From: UQRS01 sp050946935
GTDB lineage: Bacteria; Bacillota; Clostridia; Oscillospirales; Acutalibacteraceae
DNA length: 64,000 nt
NCBI GenBank assembly: GCA_050946935.1
Contig: JBMNVR010000001.1
Span: 310,001-374,000, forward strand
Direction of reading: 5' to 3'
The position numbers and the translations under genes are program-made. The notes below the pieces were generated by a model. That model had not been told where the DNA came from and searched no databases. It saw only the letters and a list, made by a program, of their open reading frames with translations. The first letter of the stretch is position 1. The number at the start of each line of letters is the position of its first letter. Shown one piece after another: positions 50,001 through 58,800 of this stretch.

Positions 50001-51065
50001 CAGCACCGGACACCCGAAACACCCGAGCCATCCCTTCCGCAGAAAACCCTTTCCCGGACGGTCAGGGTCGCCTGCGTCGGGGACAGCATCACCTACGGTT
50101 CGGGCGCGACCGACCGGAGTACCACGGCCTATCCGGCACAGTTGCAAAGCCTTTTGGGTGACAGCTATGACGTGCGCAATTTTGGCCTTGGCGGCACGAC
50201 CCTCATGAATTCGACCGACAAGCCGTATACCGCGCAGACCCAGTATACCGACAGCCTGGCTTTTGAGCCGGATATCGTGATCATTATGTTGGGCACGAAT
50301 GACTCCAAGCCCAAAAACAGCGCGCAGATTTCGACCGATTACAAGATCGATTACCTTACCCTGATTAAGGCGTATCAGGCGCTTTCCAGCAATCCGAAGA
50401 TTTATATCGCGACCTCGCCCTTCTGCCCGAACGACCCGGAGAGCCCCGGGACAAACGACATCATCGGCCCGGTGATCGAGGCGCAGATCGTCCCGCTGCA
50501 AAAGGAGATTGCGGAGGAAACGGGCCTTGAACTGATCGACATTTTTAGCGCAACCTGGCGGCAGAGCATCTTTCCCGACAGCGTACACCCGAACGACGAG
50601 GGCTACCGCTTGCTGGCCAAAACCTTCTATACGGCGCTGTACAACTATCTCCCGGCCGGTGTGACCGTGCTGGGTACGACCGAGGCAGACTTTGCCGCCC
50701 TTGATGCGGCGTTGGCTGCGGCCGGGGAGGTGGAGCGAACCCGCATGACCGAAAAATCTCTTGCTGTTCTGGATGCGGCGGTCGCCGGGGCAAACGCCCT
50801 GGACCGCAGCAGCCTGACCAAAGACGATCAGAGTACGGTTGACGCGCTGACTGCCTCACTTCGGGCTGCGGTTTCAGCACTGGTGGTGTATGGAGACGTA
50901 GACGGCGACGGCAAGATCACCGTATCGGATGTGGTGCTCCTCCGTCAGTTGATCATCGCCGGAGTCTGGTCCGATCGAGAGCTGGACGCCGCCGATTTTG
51001 ACCGGAGCGGAATCCTCACCGTATCCGATGTTGTGGATCTGCGTCAGTGGATCGTTACCGGCTGA
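44058..51065 (+). CDS. Giant secreted GH115 alpha-glucuronidase-like / SGNH esterase protein with dockerin
   Basis: 2335 aa. ATG at 44058 follows AAAGGAG and starts a signal peptide ending PQAAAA. Order: GH115 N-domain and catalytic barrel (about 38-620), with DMRGTIYGIYELSEQIGVSPW, DVRYRGIFLNDEENF, LKANSIWPAMHE, YTIGLRGVHDAG and WGDDNYGYLR; GH115 C-terminal sandwich with AIEAEHYSA (855-1030); beta-sandwich (1053-1215); CBM35-like domain starting IYIEAEAALENSSY (1232-1395); helical FIVAR-like repeat; LamG-like domain (1473-1690); further FIVAR helices; unknown beta domain (1832-1980); SGNH hydrolase (2002-2200) with GDSITYG, GTND and DSVHPN; helical linker; dockerin (2279-2335). GH115 removes (methyl)glucuronic acid side chains; SGNH domains are often acetyl esterases. 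The family calls are solid, the exact substrate is not. Confidence 0.88.
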   Translation: MKKRGISRFLAFVLTLALCMSSLTCVPVPQAAAAGTEGDGFALFLNGEAAVLYAGAEEPAQVLRAMGDLQADVEQVTGQAPLLTEEAAVLGSRAVIVGTAGRGGLIDSLAAEGKLDLSAVSGEWEAFTIQIVEQPAEGVGRALVIAGSDMRGTIYGIYELSEQIGVSPWYWWGDVPVERLDEVILEKASAEKTEKPDVRYRGIFLNDEENFSYWSRLLEDETDSPGTPGANAYARVFELLLRLKANSIWPAMHEESTAFNAELNPETGVSFNAETADRYGVIVGSSHCEMLLRNNATEWVPWCEANEGKYNLQKINNDWKSSYDYTVNAEAMEVYWEEAVARNYKFENMYTIGLRGVHDAGINCSALSDKSIAGKAGVVKQAVEAQLRILEKYEEKYYQETGEHKTFLKIYCSYKEAADYFKYDISLPEDTVIVWGDDNYGYLREVGTAEELAAYPNQGVYYHVSYLGTPLSYLWLASTPLELMYEEMSKAYGAGSDDCWILNVGDLKPAEIPMTFLLGMAWDHDRYDDTTISDFLEAFAAQSFALEQEDAAAVAAALQEYYAVCFAKKPEYFGKSMGTGYSLVSCGDEGERQIERLSAACDVSSAIYEKLPEAYRDAYFQLVQYMLQAARDTLQKHIYQQKNQLYMSQGRFASVNAYARAAEDAYDRILSDLKFYNKTMSGGRFDGILDPYTSIRSLPTISGAPEVTYLSEELAAEGVGSVCEGQTTGGESVTLTFHSLSDDRRFIDLFNTGLSANTYTITCDPAIRLTAADGRLLSGTEQDGRTVYNGTVEVETRLIVSIDWSAAEVGTSAASITVADAFGNEKSYPVSITRASVDPAAEKAAGHDGYYETNGVVAIEAEHYSASTTVNGQYWARVEGLGRTGSAVMKNYPDLSASSSAIASDYAEKSPCLEYEVYFETTGSYTVSFYRLPTLNEGTNKTNRTVFQLDDGDFYIFRGNSKVDSEYSNETWRMGVLANVDVMETSVTVSSVGWHTIRIYKYDAGAAFDRIVLRSARVSAAASLLGPQESFTTTAGYTVPKIGQPPVFSLSDISYAAPEEEKTFLLDFSADASRASSGYTGVDNTRLGSAAAGYAWDSETFGNVKAVTRSVSSGVSTRDQGFVYGTAPAAITLRLPRAGKYVVGLAVGDRLSGGLSVSGMTVTANGSKWIDGLNVTAGRTVERGLVVDCADTELRLELSGTRWAMTALEVSPYTEPAQDDGTGAFLPASDGGIYIEAEAALENSSYAWNTAGTDADGSSWMETFGLSGTAVYSGPNKGNNFSNTSLGSNSGPKMYYKINFAEAGSYSLYALVKSQADVDDSILVSMDGGTAAALNDTKDTGGAFKWFKLGSQISVSTAGEHILSIWEREDGIVLDRIILTKNGTHAGTAGKMCREGASVDRSGLDRLIAQAEALDAADYLEAQFSLVRDALQKAKTVSAGAAQTEIDAAAQLLSAAMEALTDPSILDADVTTGRAALYTFEDGWDNALNADETAFAWQKGTTNLPQIMEQADGNRVVRIYGGGTGNASGVSLPNPVYGTDAADGFTVSFRAKGVSFDTYGCLWTVNDGMNYTWLTGGMYFGYSGSRGYVDMNKSAGLYSAGNDVWYTLTLTLTEEEAVLYVDGKRIVSSLDADYTSGYNTSDLTRVMDVLRSARTVELGGRAASWGSGAFFADDVILFDRALSEAEAARLSLNLTDKAALLAAIEAAEAEAAKTDLYLPDSIAAYRAEIEKARAVAYSSGATEQAVAAALSSLEAAKSLLKTNQSEAAAAAEVDLLISALPAAVSLTAGDADAVQAARAAYAALSDYGKGLVTGLARLIEAERKIAELTGGAGILNLICNDADNNFNWVVRTNAQVGDQAYSDRKQLFFDETLPEELVGCDWIRTAMNSKSWNAGNVLCSFDVACDTTLYVAWPLAWATPDWLNTSAGWEKTDTTFTFWNSDRNATHDSVMQLYRREVYAGEHVELGCLGTASAAIYLVFLQHRTPETPEPSLPQKTLSRTVRVACVGDSITYGSGATDRSTTAYPAQLQSLLGDSYDVRNFGLGGTTLMNSTDKPYTAQTQYTDSLAFEPDIVIIMLGTNDSKPKNSAQISTDYKIDYLTLIKAYQALSSNPKIYIATSPFCPNDPESPGTNDIIGPVIEAQIVPLQKEIAEETGLELIDIFSATWRQSIFPDSVHPNDEGYRLLAKTFYTALYNYLPAGVTVLGTTEADFAALDAALAAAGEVERTRMTEKSLAVLDAAVAGANALDRSSLTKDDQSTVDALTASLRAAVSALVVYGDVDGDGKITVSDVVLLRQLIIAGVWSDRELDAADFDRSGILTVSDVVDLRQWIVTG
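50892..51062 (+). other. Dockerin module of the GH115/SGNH protein
   Basis: Loops DVDGDGKITVSD and DFDRSGILTVSD, followed by VVLLRQLII and VVDLRQWIV. Same spacing and core as the other three dockerins here. Confidence 0.87.
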
Positions 51066-51162
51066 TTGGCGGGCTTCCTTTGCAGATTTGACGATCCTTT
51101 CCTTTGCTGCGGCTGCAAGAACTTTGAAACCATCGTTTCAACAACGGCAAAGGAACTCCTTC

Positions 51163-51207
51163 AAAAACAAACGCGTCCCGGATACCTTACGGGACGCGTT
51201 TGTTTTT
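51163..51207. terminator. Bidirectional terminator after the GH115 gene
   Basis: AAAAACAAACGCGTCCCG pairs perfectly with CGGGACGCGTTTGTTTTT around GATACCTTA. Confidence 0.93.
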
Positions 51208-51361
51208 GCTGCTTTCTTTCCCATTCCTGCCGCGTGCAAGCGAAAAAGAGGAGGCGGGCGTTGCCTTTGCCGCGGCATGGACAGACGGGCCTGTGATACG
51301 CATCCTCTGCCGGCCGGGAGAGCGTATATCTCCGTCCGGGACGGATGAAAGAGAAAAAGAA

Positions 51362-51396
51362 CCCCTCCCGGTCCATTCGCATTCTTCCGGGAGGGG
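51362..51396 (-). terminator. Terminator after the GH172 gene
   Basis: CCCCTCCCGG and CCGGGAGGGG arms; on the - strand the stem is followed by TTCTTTTTC. Confidence 0.82.
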
Positions 51397-51439
51397 TAAA
51401 TAAAAGAGGCGTGGTCAAAGAAAGGCGCTTACCGGGGAA

Positions 51440-54400
51440 TTATTGCGCTACAATCAGAGAACGAAGTGCCACCACGTCCGAGACGGTGAGGTTTTTCGTG
51501 TCATCCAGATCGCCGGCGGCCAGCTCTTGATCGGACCAGACTCCGGTAATAATCAACTGTCGCAGCGCGACGACATCCGACACGGTGATCTTGCCGTCGC
51601 CGTCCAGATCACCGGCCTTTATGTTCGGTTCATCGGGCGAAAGCTGCGGAATGGTCAGACTGACCGGAACATCGGTGCTTTCGCTCCCGTAAGTGATCCG
51701 CACCGTTCCGCTGATCGCACCGGGCGCGTCGGTAGTCGCCGGCGTTAGGGAGAACGCCTCCTCCCATGTAAGGGAGAAGCCCTCTCCCACTGCGGATTTC
51801 AGAGCGTACAGCAGGGATTTAGCGGTCGTCTGGTTGCTGGCTTCATATTCCGACAAAGCCTCTTGAAGGGTCGTCTCGGCCGCTTTCAGCGCCTTGTCGG
51901 AGGTGGCGGCGTTGGGCTGAAGACTCAGTTTATCCAGCCCGATGTAATAGCCCCGCGCCGAGGAGTTTTTGCCGACCATTTGCAGAGCAATGGTGTGCTG
52001 TCCGGCGGACAGGGCGACCTCCCCAACATTGAATTCCGCCGCGCCCAGTGCGGAGGAATAACAGTCGATGGGATCGCCGACCGCATATCCGTCGACCAAC
52101 ACCTGAATTTTTCCATAGTCCGAAGCCGTCGTCAGCCGGAGGGTCAGATCATACCGGCCGGAAACCGCGGCCTTGACCGGGAAAGAGAGTAATCCGTCCG
52201 CGGCGGAGCACTTCCACCAGAGATGCTTGTTCCCGCTCCAGGCACGGTCGGCGGTGGTGGCCCAGGTCATGTCCTGTATTTCGGCCGTGCCGCTGGTGCA
52301 GTCGAGAATAAAGGCCGACATATCCTCTCCTTCATAGAGAAGAGCGGCCTCCAGCCCGTCGGGATGATTGAAGTCCCGTTCTTCGGGCAGGAAATCGTTC
52401 GTGATATGGGTCGCCGCATCCTCCGCCGAAAGGTAGTAGAAGGTGGTTGCCGCCATCTTGACGCTTTTATCGTTGAAATATTTTTCCATGTTCGCGTCAA
52501 AAGAGGTGTAGAAAGGCACGCTGTCGGTGAGGTGGAAGCGGTAATTTACCTTGTTGCCGGGATCCTGCACCATGTTCAGGCCGATATTTCCCTCGCACAG
52601 CGGCTGCCCGTGGTAAGCTTCGTCAAACGCGGTCGGCATACACCAGGCGTAGCCGAAGTAGTCCTCTGACCCGGTGCCGTACCAGGAGGGGAATTTCTCC
52701 CCATCGACGAAGAATTTTTCATCCCCCTCGCCCCACCAGATGGATTTGGCTGATTGATAAATCTGCATCGACACGCCGACGTAGCGGCCCTGTCCCTCAG
52801 CATAGAAATACCGGCTGTCGGGACTGCGGCTGTCGGAGCCGTCCCGATCCTCCATCCGGTTCCACTCGGCGCCGAAGCGGAGATAGCTGTCAGCGGAGTC
52901 GGACAGGGCAGAGATGGTCACGGCCAGATCCAGCGCCGCGTCAGAGGCTCCGTTGTTGGAAATCTCTATCCGCAGGCCGTTTGTGTAGGGCATGAACCAG
53001 CGGGCGTACATCTCCCCATCCTCCCGCACGCCGGTCACATAGGACTGGTAGGGGACGATACCATGGGGCGTGCCGAAAAAGTCGCCGAGGGTTGTGCGGA
53101 CGTTTGGCGTCTTGTTTCCGTCGAAATAAATGGACAGCACAAGCTCATTTGGAACCGTCGTGTCGGAGAAATCGGCCGCGTTGACGGCGGTGGCAATCTC
53201 TAAGAAAGAGAGCGCGCCGGCGCCGGAGGCAGTGTAGACGGTTTTGCTTTCTCCCGCCCCGACGGTGTGGGAGGATTCGGCCGTTTCACCCGCCGGCCTG
53301 GTGTCCCGGGCGGCGAGTGCGGTGTTGGCCGCTTGGAGCGCGGCGGCGTTTTCAGCCGATAAGGGATAGGCAAAGCTCTCTACCGCGCAGGTTTCGGGCA
53401 GGGTGGTGTAGCCGACGATGTAATAGCTGAAATCGCCGAAGTGGTTGGTGTCGGAATCATACAGAACCACCTTGCAGGATTCGTTATATGTGATCGGCAC
53501 ATAGCAATCGAAGGCGGCCATCTGCTCATTGATCGCACAGGGGGAATAGCTCAGTTCAGAGTAATCGAAAAGCTGTCCGTTGAAGAGGTTGCGAGCCTCG
53601 TCATACAAGACCGGCGTTTCGGATCCGTCGATGTAGACGGCAATCTTTCCCGTCCAGGAATAGGCCATCCACAGGCGGTTGATATAGCCGGGGCCCTCCA
53701 TTTCGGCGATGACGTGGCCGCCGTCGCTTTGCTTGTAAAGATAACCGGTCCAGTCGCCGTTGGCCGACCAGTTTTTATATTCCCCGGTCACGCTGTCATA
53801 AGCGGACGAGCGGTCGTAGGAGGTGAACTGAGAGGAGGTTTCGCCCGCCGGGTTTTTGGAAAGCGTCTCCATATCATACAGCCGTCTTGCGATGTCGGCG
53901 TAGGAATAGGTGATCTCCGGATCCACGGGCGGCTTCGGCGGATCCTCTTTCGTTTTGGCGGCGACCTTCAGCTCGGCACAACTGGTGAAAAACACGCTGC
54001 CGCCCGGCAGTCCGGTCAGGATAATGCCATCGCAGTCCACCGGGTCAAAGGAAAAGACGTATCTTGCGCCGGCCCGCGCGTCGTATGCGGGAGAGACGGT
54101 CGCCTCCACCTCGTTCCAGATGCCGTCCTGCAGCACCTTGACAACCGGAATTTCCCGGAACCAGCCGCCGTCGCTGTAATGCGGCCCTTCATAATATTCC
54201 AGCGCGAAAACGGTGTAGCTCTTTTTGAAGGTGTATCCGAAATAATCGACCGAGGCTTCGGTCTTTCCAAACTCAAACAAATTGGTCGAGTTGTCCAGCC
54301 TCCCGTCTCCAAGGTTCGCAAGGGCGAGATCGCCGTCCCGCACGACTGAGGCAACCGGCGTTTGCTCCTGCTCGATCCAGGCGCCGGTCTCGTTGCTGCA

Positions 54401-55387
54401 GACCGGAAGCTGCATCAGTTCAAAATAATCGAACCCGCCGACCAGGGCGCCGGCCGCATCTGACAGGGCTGTGACTTTCAGGGTGTGGATGCCGGCTGTC
54501 AGGGTAAGGGTATCCATACCGGCGACCGCTTTTGGGGCGGTGCTGTCGGCGTGGAGGTCGACAGCTTCCCCGATCGGCTGGTCGTCGATGGAAAACTGAA
54601 AGCTGCCGAAATCCGACGCGGTCGTAAGCCCTGCGCTGAAGCTGTAGGTTCCCGCCGCTTCCACCTCAAACGGGAAGGCGAGGACATTATCCCCAGCCGC
54701 CCGCTTCCACAGAAGCTGGTAGGAGCGGCTCCAGCCGCTGCCATAGTTGCCCATCCACTGAGCTTCGGCATTTTCCCCGGCGGTCAGTTCGTCGGTGTAC
54801 CGCTCAAACTCATAGCGATAGATGGTTTTCTCCTCCTGATCGGCTTTGCGGCCGGCGACCTTCAGCTCGGCACAACTGATAAAATAAACGCTGCCGCCCG
54901 GCAGGCCGCTGACCATAACGCCGTCGCAGGCCACCGGGTCAAAGGTGAAGGTGTAGGGCGTCAGTTCTTTGGCGTCGTATTCCGGAGAAATAGCCGCCTC
55001 CACCACATTCCAACTATCATTTTGCAGAACCTTGATAACCGGCGACTCCCGGAACCAGCCGCCGTCCGAGAACCGCAGGCCGGAGTAGAAAACCACCTGG
55101 TTGATGGTGTAGCTGTTCGTGAAGGTGTAACCATAGTAATCCTCGCTCTGGCCGTCCTTCCCGGGATTATAGGTGTTGGTGGAATTGTCCAGCACACCGT
55201 CGTTGATCCGGGTATAGGACTGGTCTCCGCCCCGGCGGACCGAAGCGATTGGAGACTGATCTGCCTCAATCCAGGTGTAGTCCGTATCGGCGGGCGGCGT
55301 TTCTCCCGCGGCCGGAAGCTGGAAGCAGATCGAGAGCAGCATAGCCGCCGTCAGCAGCAGGGCAAGCCCTTTTCTTGTGCGTTTCAT
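51440..55387 (-). CDS. Secreted GH172 (DUF2961) glycosidase-like enzyme with dockerin
   Basis: 1315 aa, signal peptide MKRTRKGLALLLTAAMLLSI and onward. Domain order: discoidin-like repeat 1 (about 39-180); CBM35-like sandwich starting YEFERYTDEL (188-325); discoidin-like repeat 2 (about 335-480); GH172/DUF2961 catalytic fold (about 495-1000) with AGETSSQFTSYDRSSAYD, VIAEMEGPGYINRLWMAYSW, WYGTGSEDYFGYAWC (acidic pair expected in the active site) and YRFHLTDSVPFYTSF; another CBM-like sandwich (about 1035-1165); helical linker; dockerin. GH172 enzymes act on difructose dianhydride or arabinofuranosides, often as oligomers, so arabinofuranosidase is a fair guess. GGGGGATT precedes the ATG. Confidence 0.86.
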   Translation of the reverse strand: MKRTRKGLALLLTAAMLLSICFQLPAAGETPPADTDYTWIEADQSPIASVRRGGDQSYTRINDGVLDNSTNTYNPGKDGQSEDYYGYTFTNSYTINQVVFYSGLRFSDGGWFRESPVIKVLQNDSWNVVEAAISPEYDAKELTPYTFTFDPVACDGVMVSGLPGGSVYFISCAELKVAGRKADQEEKTIYRYEFERYTDELTAGENAEAQWMGNYGSGWSRSYQLLWKRAAGDNVLAFPFEVEAAGTYSFSAGLTTASDFGSFQFSIDDQPIGEAVDLHADSTAPKAVAGMDTLTLTAGIHTLKVTALSDAAGALVGGFDYFELMQLPVCSNETGAWIEQEQTPVASVVRDGDLALANLGDGRLDNSTNLFEFGKTEASVDYFGYTFKKSYTVFALEYYEGPHYSDGGWFREIPVVKVLQDGIWNEVEATVSPAYDARAGARYVFSFDPVDCDGIILTGLPGGSVFFTSCAELKVAAKTKEDPPKPPVDPEITYSYADIARRLYDMETLSKNPAGETSSQFTSYDRSSAYDSVTGEYKNWSANGDWTGYLYKQSDGGHVIAEMEGPGYINRLWMAYSWTGKIAVYIDGSETPVLYDEARNLFNGQLFDYSELSYSPCAINEQMAAFDCYVPITYNESCKVVLYDSDTNHFGDFSYYIVGYTTLPETCAVESFAYPLSAENAAALQAANTALAARDTRPAGETAESSHTVGAGESKTVYTASGAGALSFLEIATAVNAADFSDTTVPNELVLSIYFDGNKTPNVRTTLGDFFGTPHGIVPYQSYVTGVREDGEMYARWFMPYTNGLRIEISNNGASDAALDLAVTISALSDSADSYLRFGAEWNRMEDRDGSDSRSPDSRYFYAEGQGRYVGVSMQIYQSAKSIWWGEGDEKFFVDGEKFPSWYGTGSEDYFGYAWCMPTAFDEAYHGQPLCEGNIGLNMVQDPGNKVNYRFHLTDSVPFYTSFDANMEKYFNDKSVKMAATTFYYLSAEDAATHITNDFLPEERDFNHPDGLEAALLYEGEDMSAFILDCTSGTAEIQDMTWATTADRAWSGNKHLWWKCSAADGLLSFPVKAAVSGRYDLTLRLTTASDYGKIQVLVDGYAVGDPIDCYSSALGAAEFNVGEVALSAGQHTIALQMVGKNSSARGYYIGLDKLSLQPNAATSDKALKAAETTLQEALSEYEASNQTTAKSLLYALKSAVGEGFSLTWEEAFSLTPATTDAPGAISGTVRITYGSESTDVPVSLTIPQLSPDEPNIKAGDLDGDGKITVSDVVALRQLIITGVWSDQELAAGDLDDTKNLTVSDVVALRSLIVAQ
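51443..51613 (-). other. Dockerin module of the GH172 enzyme
   Basis: Loops DLDGDGKITVSD and DLDDTKNLTVSD, each followed by VVALR. In the second loop, position 5 is Thr and the Gly at position 6 is replaced, so calcium binding there may be weaker. Confidence 0.85.
53952..55277 (-). repeat. Duplicated discoidin-like domain in the GH172 gene
   Basis: Units at 54847-55277 and 53952-54383 encode the same domain: WIE, DGxLDNSTN, SDGGWFRE, PVxKVLQ, CDGxxxxGLPGGSVxF and SCAELKVA all recur. A CBM35-like domain lies between them. Confidence 0.88.
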
Positions 55388-55892
55388 AAGGAATCCCCCT
55401 TGGTTTGTAGAGTGTTTTCGTGCATATTTTCGATTGTGTTTTTATTGTAGCGGGATTTTTGTGGAATGTATAGGATATTATTCTACAGAAATAGCATGAT
55501 TTTCTTTAAAATAATGCGGGTTTTAGAAAAACAAGGCGTCGGAACATTTTCGCATGGGAACATATGTATAGGCAGGGATAAAATCCCATACAGAGGTGAA
55601 ACCGAATCGGTTTGCCTCGGCTGAGCCTCATGCGCCTTTTATCCAAATGCGAAACTTTTCGGAGTTTTTTTGTACGACCGTTACGACTTTTTTCTTTTGG
55701 CGGAAATTGAATTGACTTTTATTTTTTGCGCATTTATATTGAATGGGTAAAAGGCTCCCTGTTTTTATGCCGAATTTCCCGCCGTGCACAGGGTGCGGCA
55801 ACCGAAATTTATGGAGGCAAAAACACCCGCCGTCGGAGCTTTTTCAAAACGGATTCGGCGGGCATTTTTCACTTTATAGGAGGAAACAGAAT
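55388..55892. other. 505-base divergent intergenic region
   Basis: Lies between the divergent GH172 and GH28-like genes. The + strand promoter is at 55712-55740. An inverted repeat CCCGCCG/CGGCGGG at about 55828-55861, followed by CATTTTT, sits just before the GH28-like ribosome binding site and could act as an attenuator. The 55440-55700 part is AT-rich and shows no ORF. Confidence 0.55.
55712..55740 (+). promoter_or_regulatory. Promoter of the GH28-like gene
   Basis: TTGACT (55712-55717), 17-base spacer, TATATT (55735-55740), leaving a leader of about 145 bases. Confidence 0.72.
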
Positions 55893-58800
55893 ATGAAAAA
55901 AATCACATCGGTTCTTCTTGCCATGTGCTTGCTGGCGACGCTTTTCCTGCCGTCTCTGCCGGCTTCGGCAGTAGCCCGGACCATCGTTTATCGAGCGACC
56001 GACTGTGTTGACGCCGAAAATTCCAGCCAGCCGTTTGCCGAGCAGGCGCACAACTGGAACGGCACCCTGACAGAGGAAGGCGTCTTCTCCCGCTTTGACG
56101 GTACTGCGGCCGGGGACTATGCCACATATGTGCTGGAGGTGGCGGCGGCCGGCACCTATACTCTATCCATCCGTTACCGCGCGCATGAGACGACGGCGGC
56201 CTCCAGCGATCTGTATGTCAACGGCCAAAAACTGGCCAAAAGCTTTGCACAGACCGGGTCGGCCAACAATGCCTATACCGCCGACATGGGAGAGGTTGCT
56301 CTGACCGCGGGCAAAAATATCCTGCGGTTTGAGGTGCAGTCTCCCGGCAGCAACGGGACATACAGGCTCAACCTCTTTACCTTCACCCTGTCCTATGATG
56401 ACGGCGAGGAGCCGGACTATAACGACGGAATTCCGATCGGCACGGTCGGCGGCAATAACGGCGCGGCGGGAAGTACGGGCACTGCCGGCGTCGTCTATAA
56501 CGCGATCGAGAGCCAGAGCGCCGAATACTCCAGCGCTGCTTTTGCCAGCCAGACGACCGGATCGTACACCTTCTCCCGTTTTGACGCGACGGCGGCCGAT
56601 GCCTATGCTACCTACATCATCCACGTGGCCGAGGCCGGGCAGTACAAGCTGCTTATTCGCTACCGCGCACACGAATCGGTTGGAAAGGCGCACTTTTACC
56701 TCAACGGAGAGAAACAGGAGAAAACCTTTAAATCGACCGGTGCAGCCAACAGTTATTATCAGACCAGCCTTGGTATTTATACGCTGGTTGAGGGGGACAA
56801 CTATATTCAATTCAAAATGTACGAGCCGGGCAGCAGCGGAACCTATAAGCTCAATCTTGTTGATTTTACCCTGGCCGAACCGGTCGAGGAGGAGTTGAAC
56901 GGCTATACCGAAACGACCGGCGCTTCTTCTGACAAGGTGATCTCTTATCCTTTTCAGTCGATTTACAAAACCTCAGCGATTTTCAGCGTAAAGGCCGACG
57001 GGGTGGAGATTCCGGTGGTTGCCTACGGCTCCGACTGGTATGACTACGCCCAGTTTTCTTTCAAAGATTCTGAACAGCCGATTGAAATTGAGGTCACCTA
57101 CAGCGCGGCCATTACCAGCTACAGCATTTCTCCGCTCAAGGAGGGGATCGCCGGACAGGTCAGCGGCAATAAGCTGACCTTCACGATCGACAAAAGCCTT
57201 TATCTGATTCTGCGGCTGAACGGGTCGAACAAGCGTCTGGTGATCACCGCCGACCCGCCGGAGAAGGACGCGCCGGCGGCTTCGGGCGAGGGGATTTTCA
57301 ATGTAACCGAACCCGCTTACGGCGCTGACCGTACCGGCAAGGAATCCTCCTATGCGGCGCTGCAAAAGGCGGTCGACGACGCCAGCGCCTATGGCAGCGT
57401 TGCGGGTAATCCGCAGGGGGTCGTTTACGTCCCGTCCGGGGTTTACTTTACGGGCAGCCTGATGCTGAAAAGCAACGTCCGGCTTTACCTTGAGGGCGGC
57501 GCCATCCTCCGCGCGTCGAGGAATGAGGATGATTTTGCCGCCAAGGGACGTAAAAATTCCCTCGGCCTGCCGATCACCTATCTGATCTATACCGAAAACG
57601 GTTCGACCAATATCAAGATCTGCGGCCGCGGGACGGTCGACGGTGACGGCTATAACGTCCGCGCGCTCGGCTTCGCTTTGCAAACTTTGGCGCCGGTCAA
57701 CACCTCGTACTTCACCACCGATGGCATTACCTATCGCGATTCGGGCATGTGGTCGATTGTGCCGGCCTGGTCGGATCATCTTGAGTTTTTGAACATCAAG
57801 ATTCTCAACACGGTTAAGCTGGGTGAGGACGACGGCATCGACATCTGCGGCTGTCAGGAGGTTGTGGTTCGCCACGCCATCGGCATCATGTGGGACGATC
57901 CCTTCTCAACCAAAGCCTATACCGGCTCCAGCGGAGAAATTTCCGGCGGTTGGGGCGAGGGTCCCGGAGAGATCAACGACAATATCCTGTTCGACGACTG
58001 TGTTTCCTGGACCGGCTGCTACGGCTTCAAGGTTGGGCAGGGAGTGTCTCGCAACCATCAGAACATCACTTTCCAAAACGGCACGGTGTATGAATGCGCG
58101 GTCGGCCTCGGTATCCACCATAAACAGGGCGGCGCCGAGGTGAAGAATGTTACATTTGAGAATATTGATGTGGAAAGCATTGTGCATCAGAATGACGATC
58201 ACAAGACCTGGTTTGTCGCCTATATTCAGGCGGCAAGCGGTACCGGCGGACCAATTACGGATGTGACGGTCAAGAATATCAACGTTCGCTGCGCCAGCAC
58301 CTCCACCCCCAAATTGCTGGGTAAGGCGGAGGATATTCCGGTTCGCAACGTCTCGTTTGAAAATATTACCTTCCAGGGCAGCACCGGCGCGGCGACCACG
58401 CTGGCGCAGATGGGCTTTACCGACGAGCTTTCCAAATTCAGTGAGAATTGCTCTGTCGTCAATCCCGCAAACGTCAAAACGCCGGCGGAGTACGCGTCCG
58501 AAATCTCGGCCGGATCGGTGGTAAACGACTCGGCGGCTGAGACCGGCCGTGCTTTGCGGCTGAATGCAGATGGCTCCGCGTTTTTCCCGGATCTTGATTT
58601 CGGCGACGCAGCGCAAAGGCTGAACATTCGTTGCCGGACGTCGGCCGACGCGACACTTTCTGTGTCGGTGGACAGCGTCGACAGCCTGATTGGCTGGACA
58701 AAGGCTGCGGCTTCAGAAGACTATGAGATTCTGTCCATTGATTTAAAAGAGATAGCCGGAGCGCATGATCTGTATATTGCTTCAGCCGGCGAGGTTACGG

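Larger units (their letters stand above)
51066..51439. other. 374-base gap between convergent GH115 and GH172 genes
   Basis: Holds two terminators (51163-51207 and 51362-51396) and no ORF with a ribosome binding site. Nothing else is seen. Confidence 0.6.
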
